Origin: Mycobacteroides sp. LB1 | GTDB taxonomy: Bacteria > Actinomycetota > Actinomycetes > Mycobacteriales > Mycobacteriaceae | Assembly: GCF_013449725.1 (NCBI RefSeq) | Contig: NZ_JACCFF010000001.1 | Location: 1,922,001-1,986,000, forward strand | Direction of reading: 5' to 3' | Length of the DNA stretch: 64,000 nucleotides | Part shown: in pieces, positions 39,806 through 48,098 of the stretch | Position numbering within the stretch: position 1 is the first letter of the stretch | Layout of the letters: each line of letters opens with the position of its first letter | Notes under the pieces: model-generated | Told to the model about the DNA's origin: nothing | Seen by the model: the letters and a program-made list of their open reading frames with translations, nothing else | Database searches by the model: none | Program-made: the position numbers and the translations under genes

Positions 39806-39825
39806 ACTATACCGCTCAGTCTACT
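39806..39825. promoter_or_regulatory. TetR operator copy 1 (imperfect)
   Basis: ACTATACCGCTCAGTCTACT matches the second copy at 39864-39883 in 16 of 20 positions. It lies 31-50 bases upstream of the tetR-family start, where it would block that promoter. Confidence 0.5.
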
Positions 39826-39863
39826 CAGACGCCTCCGACGTCGGTAGATAACCGAGATATTGC

Positions 39864-39883
39864 AGTATACCGATCGGTGTACT
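39864..39883. promoter_or_regulatory. TetR operator copy 2, near the OYE start
   Basis: AGTATACCGATCGGTGTACT is a 20-base palindrome with one mismatched pair. It ends 12 bases before the GTG of the flavin oxidoreductase. Sites of the form TATACCGnnCGGTnTA are common for TetR repressors that sense reactive compounds. Confidence 0.65.
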
Positions 39884-39895
39884 ACCGTCGTCCGC

Positions 39896-41149
39896 GTGGT
39901 AGACCTACACGATCCCCTTCCCTTGGCCTCAGGCCAGGTTCTGCGCAATCGGCTCATGAAGTCGGCTCTCAGCGAGGGGCTCGGCGATATGTCCCAGGGC
40001 CCGGACCATCGGCTCGTCGAGTTGTACCGCCGCTGGGGCACCGGCGGATTCGGCCTCGTCGTGACCGGCAATGTGATGGTCGACCGCAGCCACCTGGGCG
40101 AGCCGGGGAACGTGGTCATCGAGGACGACAGGCATCTCGACGGCCTGTCCCGGTGGGCCAAGTCGACCAAGGACGGCGGCGGCCTGATCTGGATGCAGGT
40201 CAATCATCCGGGCAGACAAGCCAACCCGCTGGCGACCGCATCCCAGCCGGTGGCGCCGTCTGCCATCAAGATGAACGTCCCTGGGTGGCAGGCGCCCCGC
40301 GAGCTCACCGACGACGAGATCGAGAACATCATCGACCGGTACGCCACCACGGCGTCGATAGCCGACGCCGCCGGATTCGACGGTGTGCAAATCCACGGCG
40401 CACACGGCTACCTCGTCGCACAGTTCCTGTCGCCGCGCACCAACCAGCGCACCGACCGGTGGGGCGGCGACCCCGAGCGCCGGATGCGCTTCGTTCTCGA
40501 AGTTGTCCGGCGCACCCGCGCCGCAGTGAGCCCTGGGTTCTCGGTGGCCATCAAACTCAACTCCGCGGACTTCCAGCGCGGAGGCTTCACCGAGGAAGAG
40601 TCGCGCGCAGTCATCGCGGCACTCGCCTCCGAGGAGATCGACCTGATCGAAATCAGCGGCGGTACTTACGAATCCCCGGCTATGGAGGGCCGCCCGCTGG
40701 TGACATCGGCGTCGACCCAGGCCCGTGAGGCCTACTTCCTGGAGTACGCCCGCACTGCCCGCGAGGCCGCCGCCGATGTGCCACTGGCCGTGACGGGAGG
40801 GTTCCGCACAGGAACCGCCATGTCAGAAGCCGTCCAATCGCGTGATTGCGATGTCGTGGGACTCGGGCGTCCCACCACCGTCAACCCGGAGTCCGCCGAC
40901 CGCCTGCTCACCGCGCGTCAGAACACGCTCACCGTCCCAGATGCGTCCCTCCCGATGCCGGCATGGCTGGCGAGAACCGGCAGGGCGAAGTCATTCCTCA
41001 GCGCACTGGAACTCCAGTGGCATAACACCCAACTGCACCGCCTGGGTGCGGGCACAGACCCCGATCCCACCGTCGGCCCCTGGATCACCGCGCTGCGGCT
41101 CCTTAAGAACAATGGTGTCGACGCCTTTCGTAGAAGGAGAAGTTCATGA
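39896..41149 (+). CDS. Old yellow enzyme-family NADH:flavin oxidoreductase
   Basis: 417 aa TIM-barrel flavoprotein. FMN-binding and active-site landmarks: RNRLMKSALSEGL, WMQVNHPGRQ, GFDGVQIHGAHGYLVAQFLSPRTNQRTDRWGG, and GGFRTGTAMSEAV. The HGAHGYL motif contains the substrate-binding His pair region of the OYE class. It reduces electron-poor alkenes or nitro compounds with NAD(P)H. GTG at 39896 gives the natural N-terminus directly after the TetR operator; the ddn-like gene follows with an ATGA overlap. Confidence 0.88.
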   Translation: MVDLHDPLPLASGQVLRNRLMKSALSEGLGDMSQGPDHRLVELYRRWGTGGFGLVVTGNVMVDRSHLGEPGNVVIEDDRHLDGLSRWAKSTKDGGGLIWMQVNHPGRQANPLATASQPVAPSAIKMNVPGWQAPRELTDDEIENIIDRYATTASIADAAGFDGVQIHGAHGYLVAQFLSPRTNQRTDRWGGDPERRMRFVLEVVRRTRAAVSPGFSVAIKLNSADFQRGGFTEEESRAVIAALASEEIDLIEISGGTYESPAMEGRPLVTSASTQAREAYFLEYARTAREAAADVPLAVTGGFRTGTAMSEAVQSRDCDVVGLGRPTTVNPESADRLLTARQNTLTVPDASLPMPAWLARTGRAKSFLSALELQWHNTQLHRLGAGTDPDPTVGPWITALRLLKNNGVDAFRRRRSS

Positions 41150-41562
41150 CGGACAAGACGCTGCGCAAGTTTCGCCGGGAGCGCGCCATGGGGCGATACC
41201 TGCTGAATCCCGCTGTCGCTGCCCTGACGAAGCTCGGCCTGCGCACGGCGCTGGCCTCCGAGCTGGAGACCACGGGCCGCAAGACCGGGCAGTTGCGACG
41301 GGTCCCCGTCTCGGTCCAGTTCGATGCGACCGGTGCCTGGGTCATCAGCCAGCACGGCACCCGCTCGGGCTGGGGCAGCAATATCGCCGCAAACCCGAAT
41401 GTCCGGCTGAAGCAGGGAAAACGGTGGCGCACCGGCATAGCCCAATTCCGACCCGATGACGATGTCGTCGCGCGGGGCCGCAAGTTTGGGGCGGTCGGCG
41501 CACGCGTCGTCAAGGCACTGGAGACGACACCCGTCTCGGTGCGCATCGACTTCACCGACTGA
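41146..41562 (+). CDS. Deazaflavin (F420)-dependent nitroreductase-family protein
   Basis: 138 aa Ddn/DUF385-type split beta-barrel protein. Family motifs include LETTGRKTGQLRRVPV and GTRSGWGSNIAANPNVRL, where the F420 phosphates bind. Members reduce nitro groups or quinones with F420H2. GAAGGAG 7 bases upstream and an ATGA overlap couple it to the OYE gene, so both reductases probably answer to the same TetR repressor. Confidence 0.85.
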   Translation: MTDKTLRKFRRERAMGRYLLNPAVAALTKLGLRTALASELETTGRKTGQLRRVPVSVQFDATGAWVISQHGTRSGWGSNIAANPNVRLKQGKRWRTGIAQFRPDDDVVARGRKFGAVGARVVKALETTPVSVRIDFTD

Positions 41563-41566
41563 GCGT

Positions 41567-41592
41567 TGGCACAGTTGCGCACTTTTGTGCCA
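41567..41592. promoter_or_regulatory. Inverted repeat TGGCACA-N12-TGTGCCA
   Basis: Two exact 7-base arms (41567-41573 and 41586-41592) lie 19-44 bases before the MpaB-like gene, overlapping where its promoter should be. It is a candidate operator for one of the two TetR proteins encoded downstream, but could also be a weak hairpin after the nitroreductase gene. Confidence 0.4.
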
Positions 41593-41610
41593 TTGAGCTA
41601 GTCTGGCGTT

Positions 41611-42558
41611 ATGGTCGATCAGAGCGCCATCACTCGCCCCGTCAGCCTGGACGAAGGACTACGCGAGGCAATCCCCATGCCCGTCGACGATGGAGCGGAC
41701 CCGTCCGTCGAGACACCCCGACTGGGCGCGGATTCGCTGGTTTGGAAGTTCTACGGCGATATCCGGGGGGTCCTGGGTTTCCAGCGGCTGGCCGGCACCG
41801 AGAATTGCATCGAGCAGCTGGGCAAGGCCGTCGAAGACCACTCAGTGATCTTCAGTGACACCCTCGGCCGGGCCCGCCGTTCCGGCCCGCCCATCATGAA
41901 AACGGTCTACTCCGCGGACCCACAAAAGTGGGGTCGGACGGTGCGGGATTTCCACAAGCCCATCAGTGGGACTATCAGCGACGGCACGCGCTACCACGCC
42001 CTCAACCCCGAGCTCTTCTACTGGGCGCATGCGACATTCGTCGATCAGGTGCTGTACATCACCGATACGTTCGTCCGCCGGCTGTCCTACGAGGAGAAGG
42101 TGGAGATCTTCGAGGAGAGCAAGGTCTGGTACCGCCTCTACGGCGTCAGCGCCCGCAACCAGCCACAGACCTACGACGAGTTCGTCACCTACATGGAGGG
42201 CATGTTCGACCGGTTCGTGCCGACCAAGACCATCCTCTACGCGACGGGCTACATCCGGCAGGGCGTGCCCGGGCCCAAGCAGATTCCGGCACCGATGTGG
42301 CGGGTGTTGTCTGCCCCGCTGAACGCCTTCATCCGGACGGTGATCGTCGGAACGCTCCCGCCACAGATGCAGGCCGTCTGCCGCCTGGAGTGGAACGACA
42401 AGAAGGAACGCAGTTTTCAGCGTTTCGCCAAGGTCATGCGTGCGTTGAACCCGGTGTTCAACAAGCTGCCGGTACGCGCCCTGTACCTGCCGTGGGCCGC
42501 GGAGGCCTGGAAGCGTGAGGGAGTGGACCCCCGCCCGCTGCACAACCGGGCGGCATAG
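41611..42558 (+). CDS. MpaB-like oxygenase (DUF2236) protein
   Basis: 315 aa protein of the DUF2236/MpaB-like family, related to latex-clearing and mycophenolic-acid haem oxygenases. It shows LVWKFYGDIRGVLGF near the N-terminus and conserved histidine segments FHKPISGTISDGTRYHALNPELFYWAHATFVDQVLY. Family members are predicted haem proteins; the substrate is unknown. Followed after 11 bases by a TetR gene that may control it. Confidence 0.8.
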   Translation: MVDQSAITRPVSLDEGLREAIPMPVDDGADPSVETPRLGADSLVWKFYGDIRGVLGFQRLAGTENCIEQLGKAVEDHSVIFSDTLGRARRSGPPIMKTVYSADPQKWGRTVRDFHKPISGTISDGTRYHALNPELFYWAHATFVDQVLYITDTFVRRLSYEEKVEIFEESKVWYRLYGVSARNQPQTYDEFVTYMEGMFDRFVPTKTILYATGYIRQGVPGPKQIPAPMWRVLSAPLNAFIRTVIVGTLPPQMQAVCRLEWNDKKERSFQRFAKVMRALNPVFNKLPVRALYLPWAAEAWKREGVDPRPLHNRAA

Positions 42559-42569
42559 AACACACACCG

Positions 42570-43169
42570 ATGAGCAGCTTGCGCGAAGAGGCGAATACTC
42601 AGGGGGTGACAAGCGCACCGCCCGCCGACGCCGTGCTGGATGCCGCGCGCACCGAGTTCGAACGACACGGCATGCGCCGCGCCAATATGGACGCCATCGC
42701 ACGCCGCGCCGGGGTGAGCCGACGGACCCTCTACCGCCGCTTCCCCACCAAGGAGGCGCTCTTCGAGCATCTCATCGAAACCGAGAGCCTCGGGATCTTC
42801 ACCCAGCTGGCTCCTGCCGCACAGGGCCAGGACGCCGCGGGAGCCATCGTCGAATGCTTCACGCTGGCGATGCGGCTTATCACCGAAAGTCAGCTGGCCA
42901 GCACCATCATCGAGAACGAACCCGAGCTGGTCATCGGGCTCAACACACCCTCGGGCGAGAAGGCCATCGACCGCGCCAGCGCGCTGGTCGCCTCGACCCT
43001 TCGGTACAGCGGCGCGACAATGCCCGACGATGCGGCGCTCGCGGTCTCGGAAATCCTTGTGCGCCTGGTCGGTTCACTGCTCACCAACCGTGCGGGCGTC
43101 CTCGATATCACCGATACCGCGGCGGTGCGGCGGTATGCGCAGACCTACCTCGCCCGATTGGTCTGGTAA
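42570..43169 (+). CDS. TetR-family transcriptional regulator
   Basis: 199 aa with a clear TetR DNA-binding domain at about residues 20-66 (MDAIARRAGVSRRTLYRRFPTKEALFEHL). The effector domain is all-helical with no diagnostic motif. Located 11 bases after the MpaB-like gene in the same direction, so it is probably in that operon and autoregulated. Confidence 0.86.
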   Translation: MSSLREEANTQGVTSAPPADAVLDAARTEFERHGMRRANMDAIARRAGVSRRTLYRRFPTKEALFEHLIETESLGIFTQLAPAAQGQDAAGAIVECFTLAMRLITESQLASTIIENEPELVIGLNTPSGEKAIDRASALVASTLRYSGATMPDDAALAVSEILVRLVGSLLTNRAGVLDITDTAAVRRYAQTYLARLVW

Positions 43170-43183
43170 GGAACAATCTCTGT

Positions 43184-43212
43184 TCAGAAACTGACTTCCG
43201 GTCGGCTTCTGA
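43184..43212. promoter_or_regulatory. Inverted repeat before second TetR gene
   Basis: TCAGAAACTGAC (43184-43195) and GTCGGCTTCTGA (43201-43212) pair in 10 of 12 positions around a 5-base spacer. The site ends 13 bases before the start of the TetR gene and is a good candidate for its own operator. Confidence 0.5.
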
Positions 43213-43225
43213 CTAAACTGCCTGC

Positions 43226-43873
43226 ATGGCTACCCGGCGGCAGATGTACGCAGAACAGACCCGTTCGGATCTCCTGGACTCCGCACGCCGGCATTTCACC
43301 AGCACCGGATACAACAACGTGACTGTCGACGACATCGTCAGCAGCATCGAAGTCAGTAAGGGCACGTTCTACTACCACTTCTCCGATAAACAGGCGATGT
43401 TCACCGCGCTGCTCACCGAATGCCTGACCGAGACCGCCGATACCGTCACCACCGCCATCCACCGCCTGGACAGGCCGGGAGCCAACGGCCCGCAAGTCGC
43501 CGCCGCCTCCGCCTGGGTCTACTTGTCACGATCGCTCAACGACAGTACGTACCGGGAACTCATGCGCCAGGCGCCGATGGTCCTGGGCGAGGAGACCTAC
43601 CGCCATATCGACGAAACGATCGTGCTGCCACCGATGGTCAAACTCATGGAAGCGCTGGAACAACGCGGTGAACTCAAAGCCGGGGTGCATACATCGATGG
43701 CTGCACGGATGCTCATGACGATCTTCGTCGCGGCCAACAGCGTCATCGCCGAATCCGAGGATCCCGCGGTCACGATGGTCGAGGTCGCCGACACCATCGC
43801 CACCATGTTCAGCGGCCTGGTTACCGGGCCTGTACTCCTTGCGAATGAGGTGGTCGCGGCGGGTTCGCGTTAG
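43226..43873 (+). CDS. TetR-family transcriptional regulator
   Basis: 215 aa. Helix-turn-helix at residues 10-55 (VTVDDIVSSIEVSKGTFYYHFSDKQAMFTALL). Independent of the previous TetR gene, judging by the 56-base gap and the operator-like repeat. Its stop shares bases with the convergent SRPBCC gene (TTAG at 43870-43873), so it may regulate that gene or distant targets. Confidence 0.86.
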   Translation: MATRRQMYAEQTRSDLLDSARRHFTSTGYNNVTVDDIVSSIEVSKGTFYYHFSDKQAMFTALLTECLTETADTVTTAIHRLDRPGANGPQVAAASAWVYLSRSLNDSTYRELMRQAPMVLGEETYRHIDETIVLPPMVKLMEALEQRGELKAGVHTSMAARMLMTIFVAANSVIAESEDPAVTMVEVADTIATMFSGLVTGPVLLANEVVAAGSR

Positions 43874-44427
43874 CGGATCGCTTGGAGCATCACGGTCCGC
43901 AGGAACGGCCGCGCGATAAATGCCATCCACCGCAGCGGGATCCATGCGCACCACCGTGGAGTGATGGCAATGGTCCACCGCACTAGCACCTGATTCCCTT
44001 CGGGGGCTAGCTCCCAGCGCTGAGCGAACGACTTGATAAAGATGGGCGGCAATGAGGCACCCGTCCCCATCGCCACCAATTCACGGCCTTCCTCACTGCG
44101 CACGACCTTCTCGGAGAACGCGAGCACGGGAGTCCGGGTTGCCAGCCGATCTCCCGAACGCTGTGGGCAGGACACGAACGGGATGACCCCCAGGTATCCA
44201 CCCTCTTCCACCTGATTCCACACCCGCTCGATGGGACCAGGTACGCCGACCTCAGCGGTCACGGCGAAGGGAGCCGTCTCTTCGAAATAATTCGGGCCGG
44301 TCGCCGTCAGCTCATATCGCCGGGGACCTTTATCGCTATAGGACAGCACATATAGCGCCGCCACCGTAAGTAGGCCGCCGAGGATCATCAGACCCACCGC
44401 TGTCCCAATCCATAGGTGTGTGGACAT
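43870..44427 (-). CDS. Membrane-anchored SRPBCC (polyketide cyclase-like) protein
   Basis: 185 aa. A hydrophobic segment at about residues 6-30 anchors it in the membrane, followed by a START/SRPBCC-like domain with TAEVGVPGPIERVWNQVEEGGYLGVIPFV. No catalytic residues are evident; such domains bind hydrophobic ligands. AAGGAGG 6 bases upstream is a strong ribosome site. It stands alone. Confidence 0.65.
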   Translation of the reverse strand: MSTHLWIGTAVGLMILGGLLTVAALYVLSYSDKGPRRYELTATGPNYFEETAPFAVTAEVGVPGPIERVWNQVEEGGYLGVIPFVSCPQRSGDRLATRTPVLAFSEKVVRSEEGRELVAMGTGASLPPIFIKSFAQRWELAPEGNQVLVRWTIAITPRWCAWIPLRWMAFIARPFLRTVMLQAIR

Positions 44428-44562
44428 ATTCCTCCTTGAATATCACCCAAACACGCAGGCCCAACCCGTTACTAAACAAAAGTCCAGCAACTGACCTGTG
44501 GTCGGTCGAATGCTAGTCCACCACCCGACCGTTGAGAATGGCCTGCGGAGAATTCTTTCTGG

Positions 44563-45465
44563 CTATCCAGACAGCCGATCTCCCGCGCGCAGCAAGGCGC
44601 TGGGAATCTCATGCCCCACCACCGCTTGCACGAGCCGCGCGGCATCGATCGCAGCAGATAGATCGACATCCACGCCGATTCCACTGTCCCGCAACAGGTA
44701 CACCAGATCCTCGGTGGCGATGTTGCCGGTCGCACCGGGCGCAAAGGGACAGCCGCCAAGCCCGCCGATCGAGGAATCCAGCCGCGTCACCCCGGCCTGC
44801 ACGGCGGCGTATGCGCTGGCCAGGCCCGATCCCCGAGTGTTGTGGAAGTGCGCACCCAACGGTGCGCCGTCGACTATGGGCCGCACCGCAGCAACAAGAT
44901 TCGCCACCCGGCGCGGAGTCGTGGTGCCGATGGTATCGGCCAGGGCAAAGCGATCGACGCCCCAATCGCGGGCCTGACCCAGGATTTCGAGCACTTGATG
45001 TTCGGGGGTGGGGCCGTCGAACGGGCAGTCCCACGAGCAGGCCACGATGACCTCCACGGTCGCACCCACATCATGCGCGAGTGCGACGATTTCCTCAATG
45101 CGGGCGGTGGCCTCCGCACTGGTGCTGCCGACATTGGCGCGGCTGTGGCCGTCGGCCGCCGAAACGACGTACTCGATTGAGGTCAGCCCCGCGGCAATGG
45201 CACGTTTGGCGCCATTGGGACTGGCAACGAGCGCGGAGAACTCGATATCCGGGTAGTTGCCCAGCTCGGCCGCTAATTCGGCGGCGTCGGCGAGCGCCGG
45301 CAGCTTGGAGGGTGACACGAACGCGGTGGCCTCCACCTCACGTACCCCCGTCGCCGCGATCGCGTCCAGCAGTTTCAGCTTGTCCGCCAACGGAATCAGC
45401 GCCTCAAGCTGCAGACCGTCGCGCAGCAGCACCTCTCGAATGGTGACATGGGCGGGCAGACTCAC
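44563..45465 (-). CDS. Hydroxymethylglutaryl-CoA lyase
   Basis: 300 aa HMGL-like TIM-barrel enzyme. It has the metal/substrate motif REVLLRDGLQ at the N-terminus, HFHNTRG, and the active-site cysteine loop GLGGCPFAPGATGN. It cleaves 3-hydroxy-3-methylglutaryl-CoA or a related acyl-CoA to acetyl-CoA and a keto acid. GTG at 45465 overlaps the CoA-transferase stop, so the CoA ester is probably made by that neighbour. Confidence 0.9.
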   Translation of the reverse strand: MSLPAHVTIREVLLRDGLQLEALIPLADKLKLLDAIAATGVREVEATAFVSPSKLPALADAAELAAELGNYPDIEFSALVASPNGAKRAIAAGLTSIEYVVSAADGHSRANVGSTSAEATARIEEIVALAHDVGATVEVIVACSWDCPFDGPTPEHQVLEILGQARDWGVDRFALADTIGTTTPRRVANLVAAVRPIVDGAPLGAHFHNTRGSGLASAYAAVQAGVTRLDSSIGGLGGCPFAPGATGNIATEDLVYLLRDSGIGVDVDLSAAIDAARLVQAVVGHEIPSALLRAGDRLSG

Positions 45466-46661
45466 AGCACCCCCTCGGCGCGAAGGCTCTCGATATCCGC
45501 GGCGCTCCTACCTAGCAGCCCCACGTAGACCTCCTCGTTGTGCTGTCCGGGCCGCGCCGGGCCCGCGTTCCGGACGCTGCCCGGCGACTCCGAGAGCACC
45601 GGGACCACACCCGGTCCCAGCACCGACCGACCGAGTCGTTCGTCGAAATGCTCGACGAGCATCTCCCGCGCCTTGAGCTGGGGGTCCTGGACCACGTCGG
45701 CGACTGTGTTGATGGGACCGGCGATCACTCCGGCGGCACTGAGCACCTCGATGATGTCGGCAGGCTTTCGCTGCAGCGCCCAGTCGGCGATGATCGCGTC
45801 GAGCTCGTCCTGATTGCGTCCGCGGGCAACATGATTCACGAATCGCTCATCGGAGCTCAGCTCTGATTGTTCCATTGCCTCGCACAACCTACGGAACACC
45901 GTGTCCTGGTTGGCGGCGATCACCACCCAGCTGCCATCGGCTGCCTGGTAGATGTTCGACGGGGCAATCCCCTCCAGCCGGGTACCCGACGGGCCCCGTA
46001 CCACCCCACCCACGTCGTAGTCCGGGATGGTGGATTCCTGTACTGCTAAACAACTTTCGGTCAATGCCGCGTCGACCACCTGCCCGGTTCCGGTGACAGT
46101 CCGCCGGTAGAGAGCGGCCAAGGCGCCCTGTGCTGCGAACATCCCGGCCAGGGTGTCACCGATCGAGAGTGCCATCCGCGGCGGCGGTCCGCCGGGGAAG
46201 CCGTTGAGATGTCGTAGGCCGCTGGCGGCCTCCGCGACCGATGCGTACCCCGCTTTATGCGCATCAGGACCGGTCTGTCCGTAGCCGGAGACCCGAACCA
46301 GGATGATGCCCTTGTTGCGCTGAGTCAGTACGTCGTAGCCCAGCCCCCATTTCTCCAGGGTGCCGGGCCGAAAGTTCTCGACGATCACATCCGACTTCTC
46401 GACGAGATCAAGGAATAGCCCGCGCCCGGCCTCGGTACGCAGATCCAACGTGATGGCCTTCTTATTGCGGGCATGCACCGTCCAGAACACATGGTGCCCG
46501 TCAACCTCGGCCTGCCCCCACGTGCGCAACGGGTCCGGCGAGCCGGGCGGCTCGATCTTGAGCACCTCGGCGCCCATATCCCCTAGTAGCCGACCCGCAA
46601 AAGGCCCAGCGATCAGGGTGCCCAGTTCCAGCACCCTGATCCCGTCGAGAGCACCCGTCAT
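45462..46661 (-). CDS. CaiB/BaiF family III CoA transferase
   Basis: 399 aa. N-terminal LDGIRVLELGTLIAGPFAGRLLGDMGAEVLKIEPP and the catalytic-Asp region around NFRPGTLEKWGLGYD are typical of class III CoA transferases. It moves CoA between acids, here probably to supply the lyase encoded just downstream (GTGA overlap). ATG at 46661 gives the usual start; upstream GTG codons give an eight-residue extension. Leucine, itaconate-like or methylated acid catabolism are possible. Confidence 0.9.
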   Translation of the reverse strand: MTGALDGIRVLELGTLIAGPFAGRLLGDMGAEVLKIEPPGSPDPLRTWGQAEVDGHHVFWTVHARNKKAITLDLRTEAGRGLFLDLVEKSDVIVENFRPGTLEKWGLGYDVLTQRNKGIILVRVSGYGQTGPDAHKAGYASVAEAASGLRHLNGFPGGPPPRMALSIGDTLAGMFAAQGALAALYRRTVTGTGQVVDAALTESCLAVQESTIPDYDVGGVVRGPSGTRLEGIAPSNIYQAADGSWVVIAANQDTVFRRLCEAMEQSELSSDERFVNHVARGRNQDELDAIIADWALQRKPADIIEVLSAAGVIAGPINTVADVVQDPQLKAREMLVEHFDERLGRSVLGPGVVPVLSESPGSVRNAGPARPGQHNEEVYVGLLGRSAADIESLRAEGVL

Positions 46662-46701
46662 CCCCGTGACGCTACCCCGAACCAAACAGCCACCGACATC
46701 G

Positions 46702-46725
46702 TGTAACCACCGGCACTACTTCTCT
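46702..46725 (+). promoter_or_regulatory. TGTAACC element, possible ECF-type promoter 1
   Basis: TGTAACC (46702-46708) lies about 75 bases before the sigma-factor gene, followed by TCTCT at 46721. A very similar arrangement (TGTAACCCCCG then TCTCT) precedes the cupredoxin gene. GTAAC/GGAAC-type -35 elements are normal for ECF sigma factors, so autoregulation is plausible. The spacing to TCTCT differs by 2 bases between sites, so the -10 is not established. Confidence 0.35.
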
Positions 46726-46782
46726 AGGGGCGGATCTCCGCCTGCCTTGTGAGGGACGTTTCGGACGGGACAACCGACGGTG

Positions 46783-47328
46783 ATGACGCAACGTGATCCC
46801 ACCGCCCGGCGCGGCTTACGAGCCGTTCCGGATGGAAGCGACCACTATGCGGACTGGCAGTCCGTGTATGAGGACAATGCCGTCTGGGTTTACCGCACCA
46901 TCTTCGCGCGGGTGGGCAACAAGCCGGATGCCGAGGATCTGACGGCCGAGGTGTTTCTTGCCGCGCTGCGCCCGCTGCGCCTCACCGCGACGAAGCCCGA
47001 GGTGCGGGCCTATCTGCGGGCGACGGCACGCACGGTGCTTGCGGCGCACTGGCGCGAAACCCTGGGCCGCGAGATCACCTCGATCGACGATGTCACCGAC
47101 CGACCGCCGGACATCGAGGAATCCATCAGCGCCGCACCGCAACACGTGAAGGCGGTCTTGAACGCACTGCCGGACAACTATCGTCGAATTCTGGAACTCC
47201 GGTTCCTGCAAAGCTGTTCGATCAAGGAGTCCGCCGCCAAGATGGGTGTCACCGTCGCCAATGCCAAGGTGCTGCAACACCGCGCATTGCGCCTGGCCGC
47301 CCAGATCAACGAACAGGACCTGTCATGA
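46783..47328 (+). CDS. ECF-type RNA polymerase sigma factor
   Basis: 181 aa, containing region 2 (VYEDNAVWVYRTIFARVGNKPDAEDLTAEVFLAAL) and region 4 (NALPDNYRRILELRFLQSCSIKESAAKMGVTVANAKVLQHRAL) and no other domain. A GTG directly before the ATG is an alternative start. Its stop overlaps the Rieske gene (ATGA), the position usually held by an anti-sigma factor. It likely directs transcription of this cluster from TGTAACC-type promoters. Confidence 0.87.
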   Translation: MTQRDPTARRGLRAVPDGSDHYADWQSVYEDNAVWVYRTIFARVGNKPDAEDLTAEVFLAALRPLRLTATKPEVRAYLRATARTVLAAHWRETLGREITSIDDVTDRPPDIEESISAAPQHVKAVLNALPDNYRRILELRFLQSCSIKESAAKMGVTVANAKVLQHRALRLAAQINEQDLS

Positions 47329-48020
47329 ATCCGCGTGGGCTGCGCCGCTATGTCGACGACCTGCTCCGAGGTCGACGACCCAAGCCATTCCGCCCCGACG
47401 ATTTCGAGGCGGCACAGATCCGAACCGCGATCGAGTTGCGCGCGACCCGGCCCGGCGATGATGCTCCCAGCCAGGAGTTTCTGGCCGATCTACACGGGCG
47501 CCTTGCCGATCAGATGGGCAATGTTCCAGCGTCTTCCGAGCACACGCGGTGGCAGACACCCACCCGCCGGACCGTCCTCGTCGGCACTTCGGCTGCCGCT
47601 GCTGCCGTCGCTGTCGCCGTCACCGCCGACCGTCTCATGACCCCGAAACCCGAGACCGACCCCCAGCAGGCGTCGGGCCAGATCGTCCCCAACACCGGAA
47701 GTTGGCAGCGCGTCGCCGCCAGCAGTGCGGTCCCCGACGGCGGGGTGCATCCCTTCGACCTCGGATTCGTCAATGGGTTCGTGCGTCGAGTGGGCGGCAA
47801 GATCGAGGCGGTATCGGGAGTCTGCACGCACCAGGGATGCAAGCTCTGGTTCGACGGGGCGCACGACCGGCTGCAATGCCCTTGCCACACCACATCGTTC
47901 GCCACCGACGGGCGAGTGATTACCCACCAATTGCCCATCGCCCCCAAACCACTGCCCACATTGGAGGTACGCGAGGCCGACGGTCACATCGAGGTGTTTG
48001 CGCCCGACCGCCCGGTCTGA
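47325..48020 (+). CDS. Rieske [2Fe-2S] protein with anti-sigma-like N-terminus
   Basis: 231 aa in three parts. Residues 1-78 are soluble, charged and helical with no known motif. Residues 80-103 contain TRRTVLVG followed by a hydrophobic Ala/Val run, a Tat-like membrane segment. Residues 115-230 are a Rieske domain: Cys167-x-His169 and Cys185-x2-His188 are the cluster ligands, and Cys172 and Cys187 can form the usual disulfide. It overlaps the sigma gene by 4 bases. I infer that the N-terminal part holds the sigma factor at the membrane and the cluster senses redox state outside; a purely electron-transfer role is the alternative. Confidence 0.8.
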   Translation: MNPRGLRRYVDDLLRGRRPKPFRPDDFEAAQIRTAIELRATRPGDDAPSQEFLADLHGRLADQMGNVPASSEHTRWQTPTRRTVLVGTSAAAAAVAVAVTADRLMTPKPETDPQQASGQIVPNTGSWQRVAASSAVPDGGVHPFDLGFVNGFVRRVGGKIEAVSGVCTHQGCKLWFDGAHDRLQCPCHTTSFATDGRVITHQLPIAPKPLPTLEVREADGHIEVFAPDRPV

Positions 48021-48026
48021 TCCGTC

Positions 48027-48049
48027 TGTAACCCCCGCCCCTATCTCTG
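48027..48049 (+). promoter_or_regulatory. TGTAACC element, possible ECF-type promoter 2
   Basis: TGTAACC (48027-48033) followed by TCTCT at 48044 in the 78-base gap before the cupredoxin gene. It matches the element upstream of the sigma factor gene. Shared promoter architecture would make the three downstream genes targets of the sigma factor. Confidence 0.4.
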
Positions 48050-48098
48050 TGCGGTGGTTCGCGACTCACCGCGGACTCGGTCATGAAAAGGGGCTCCC

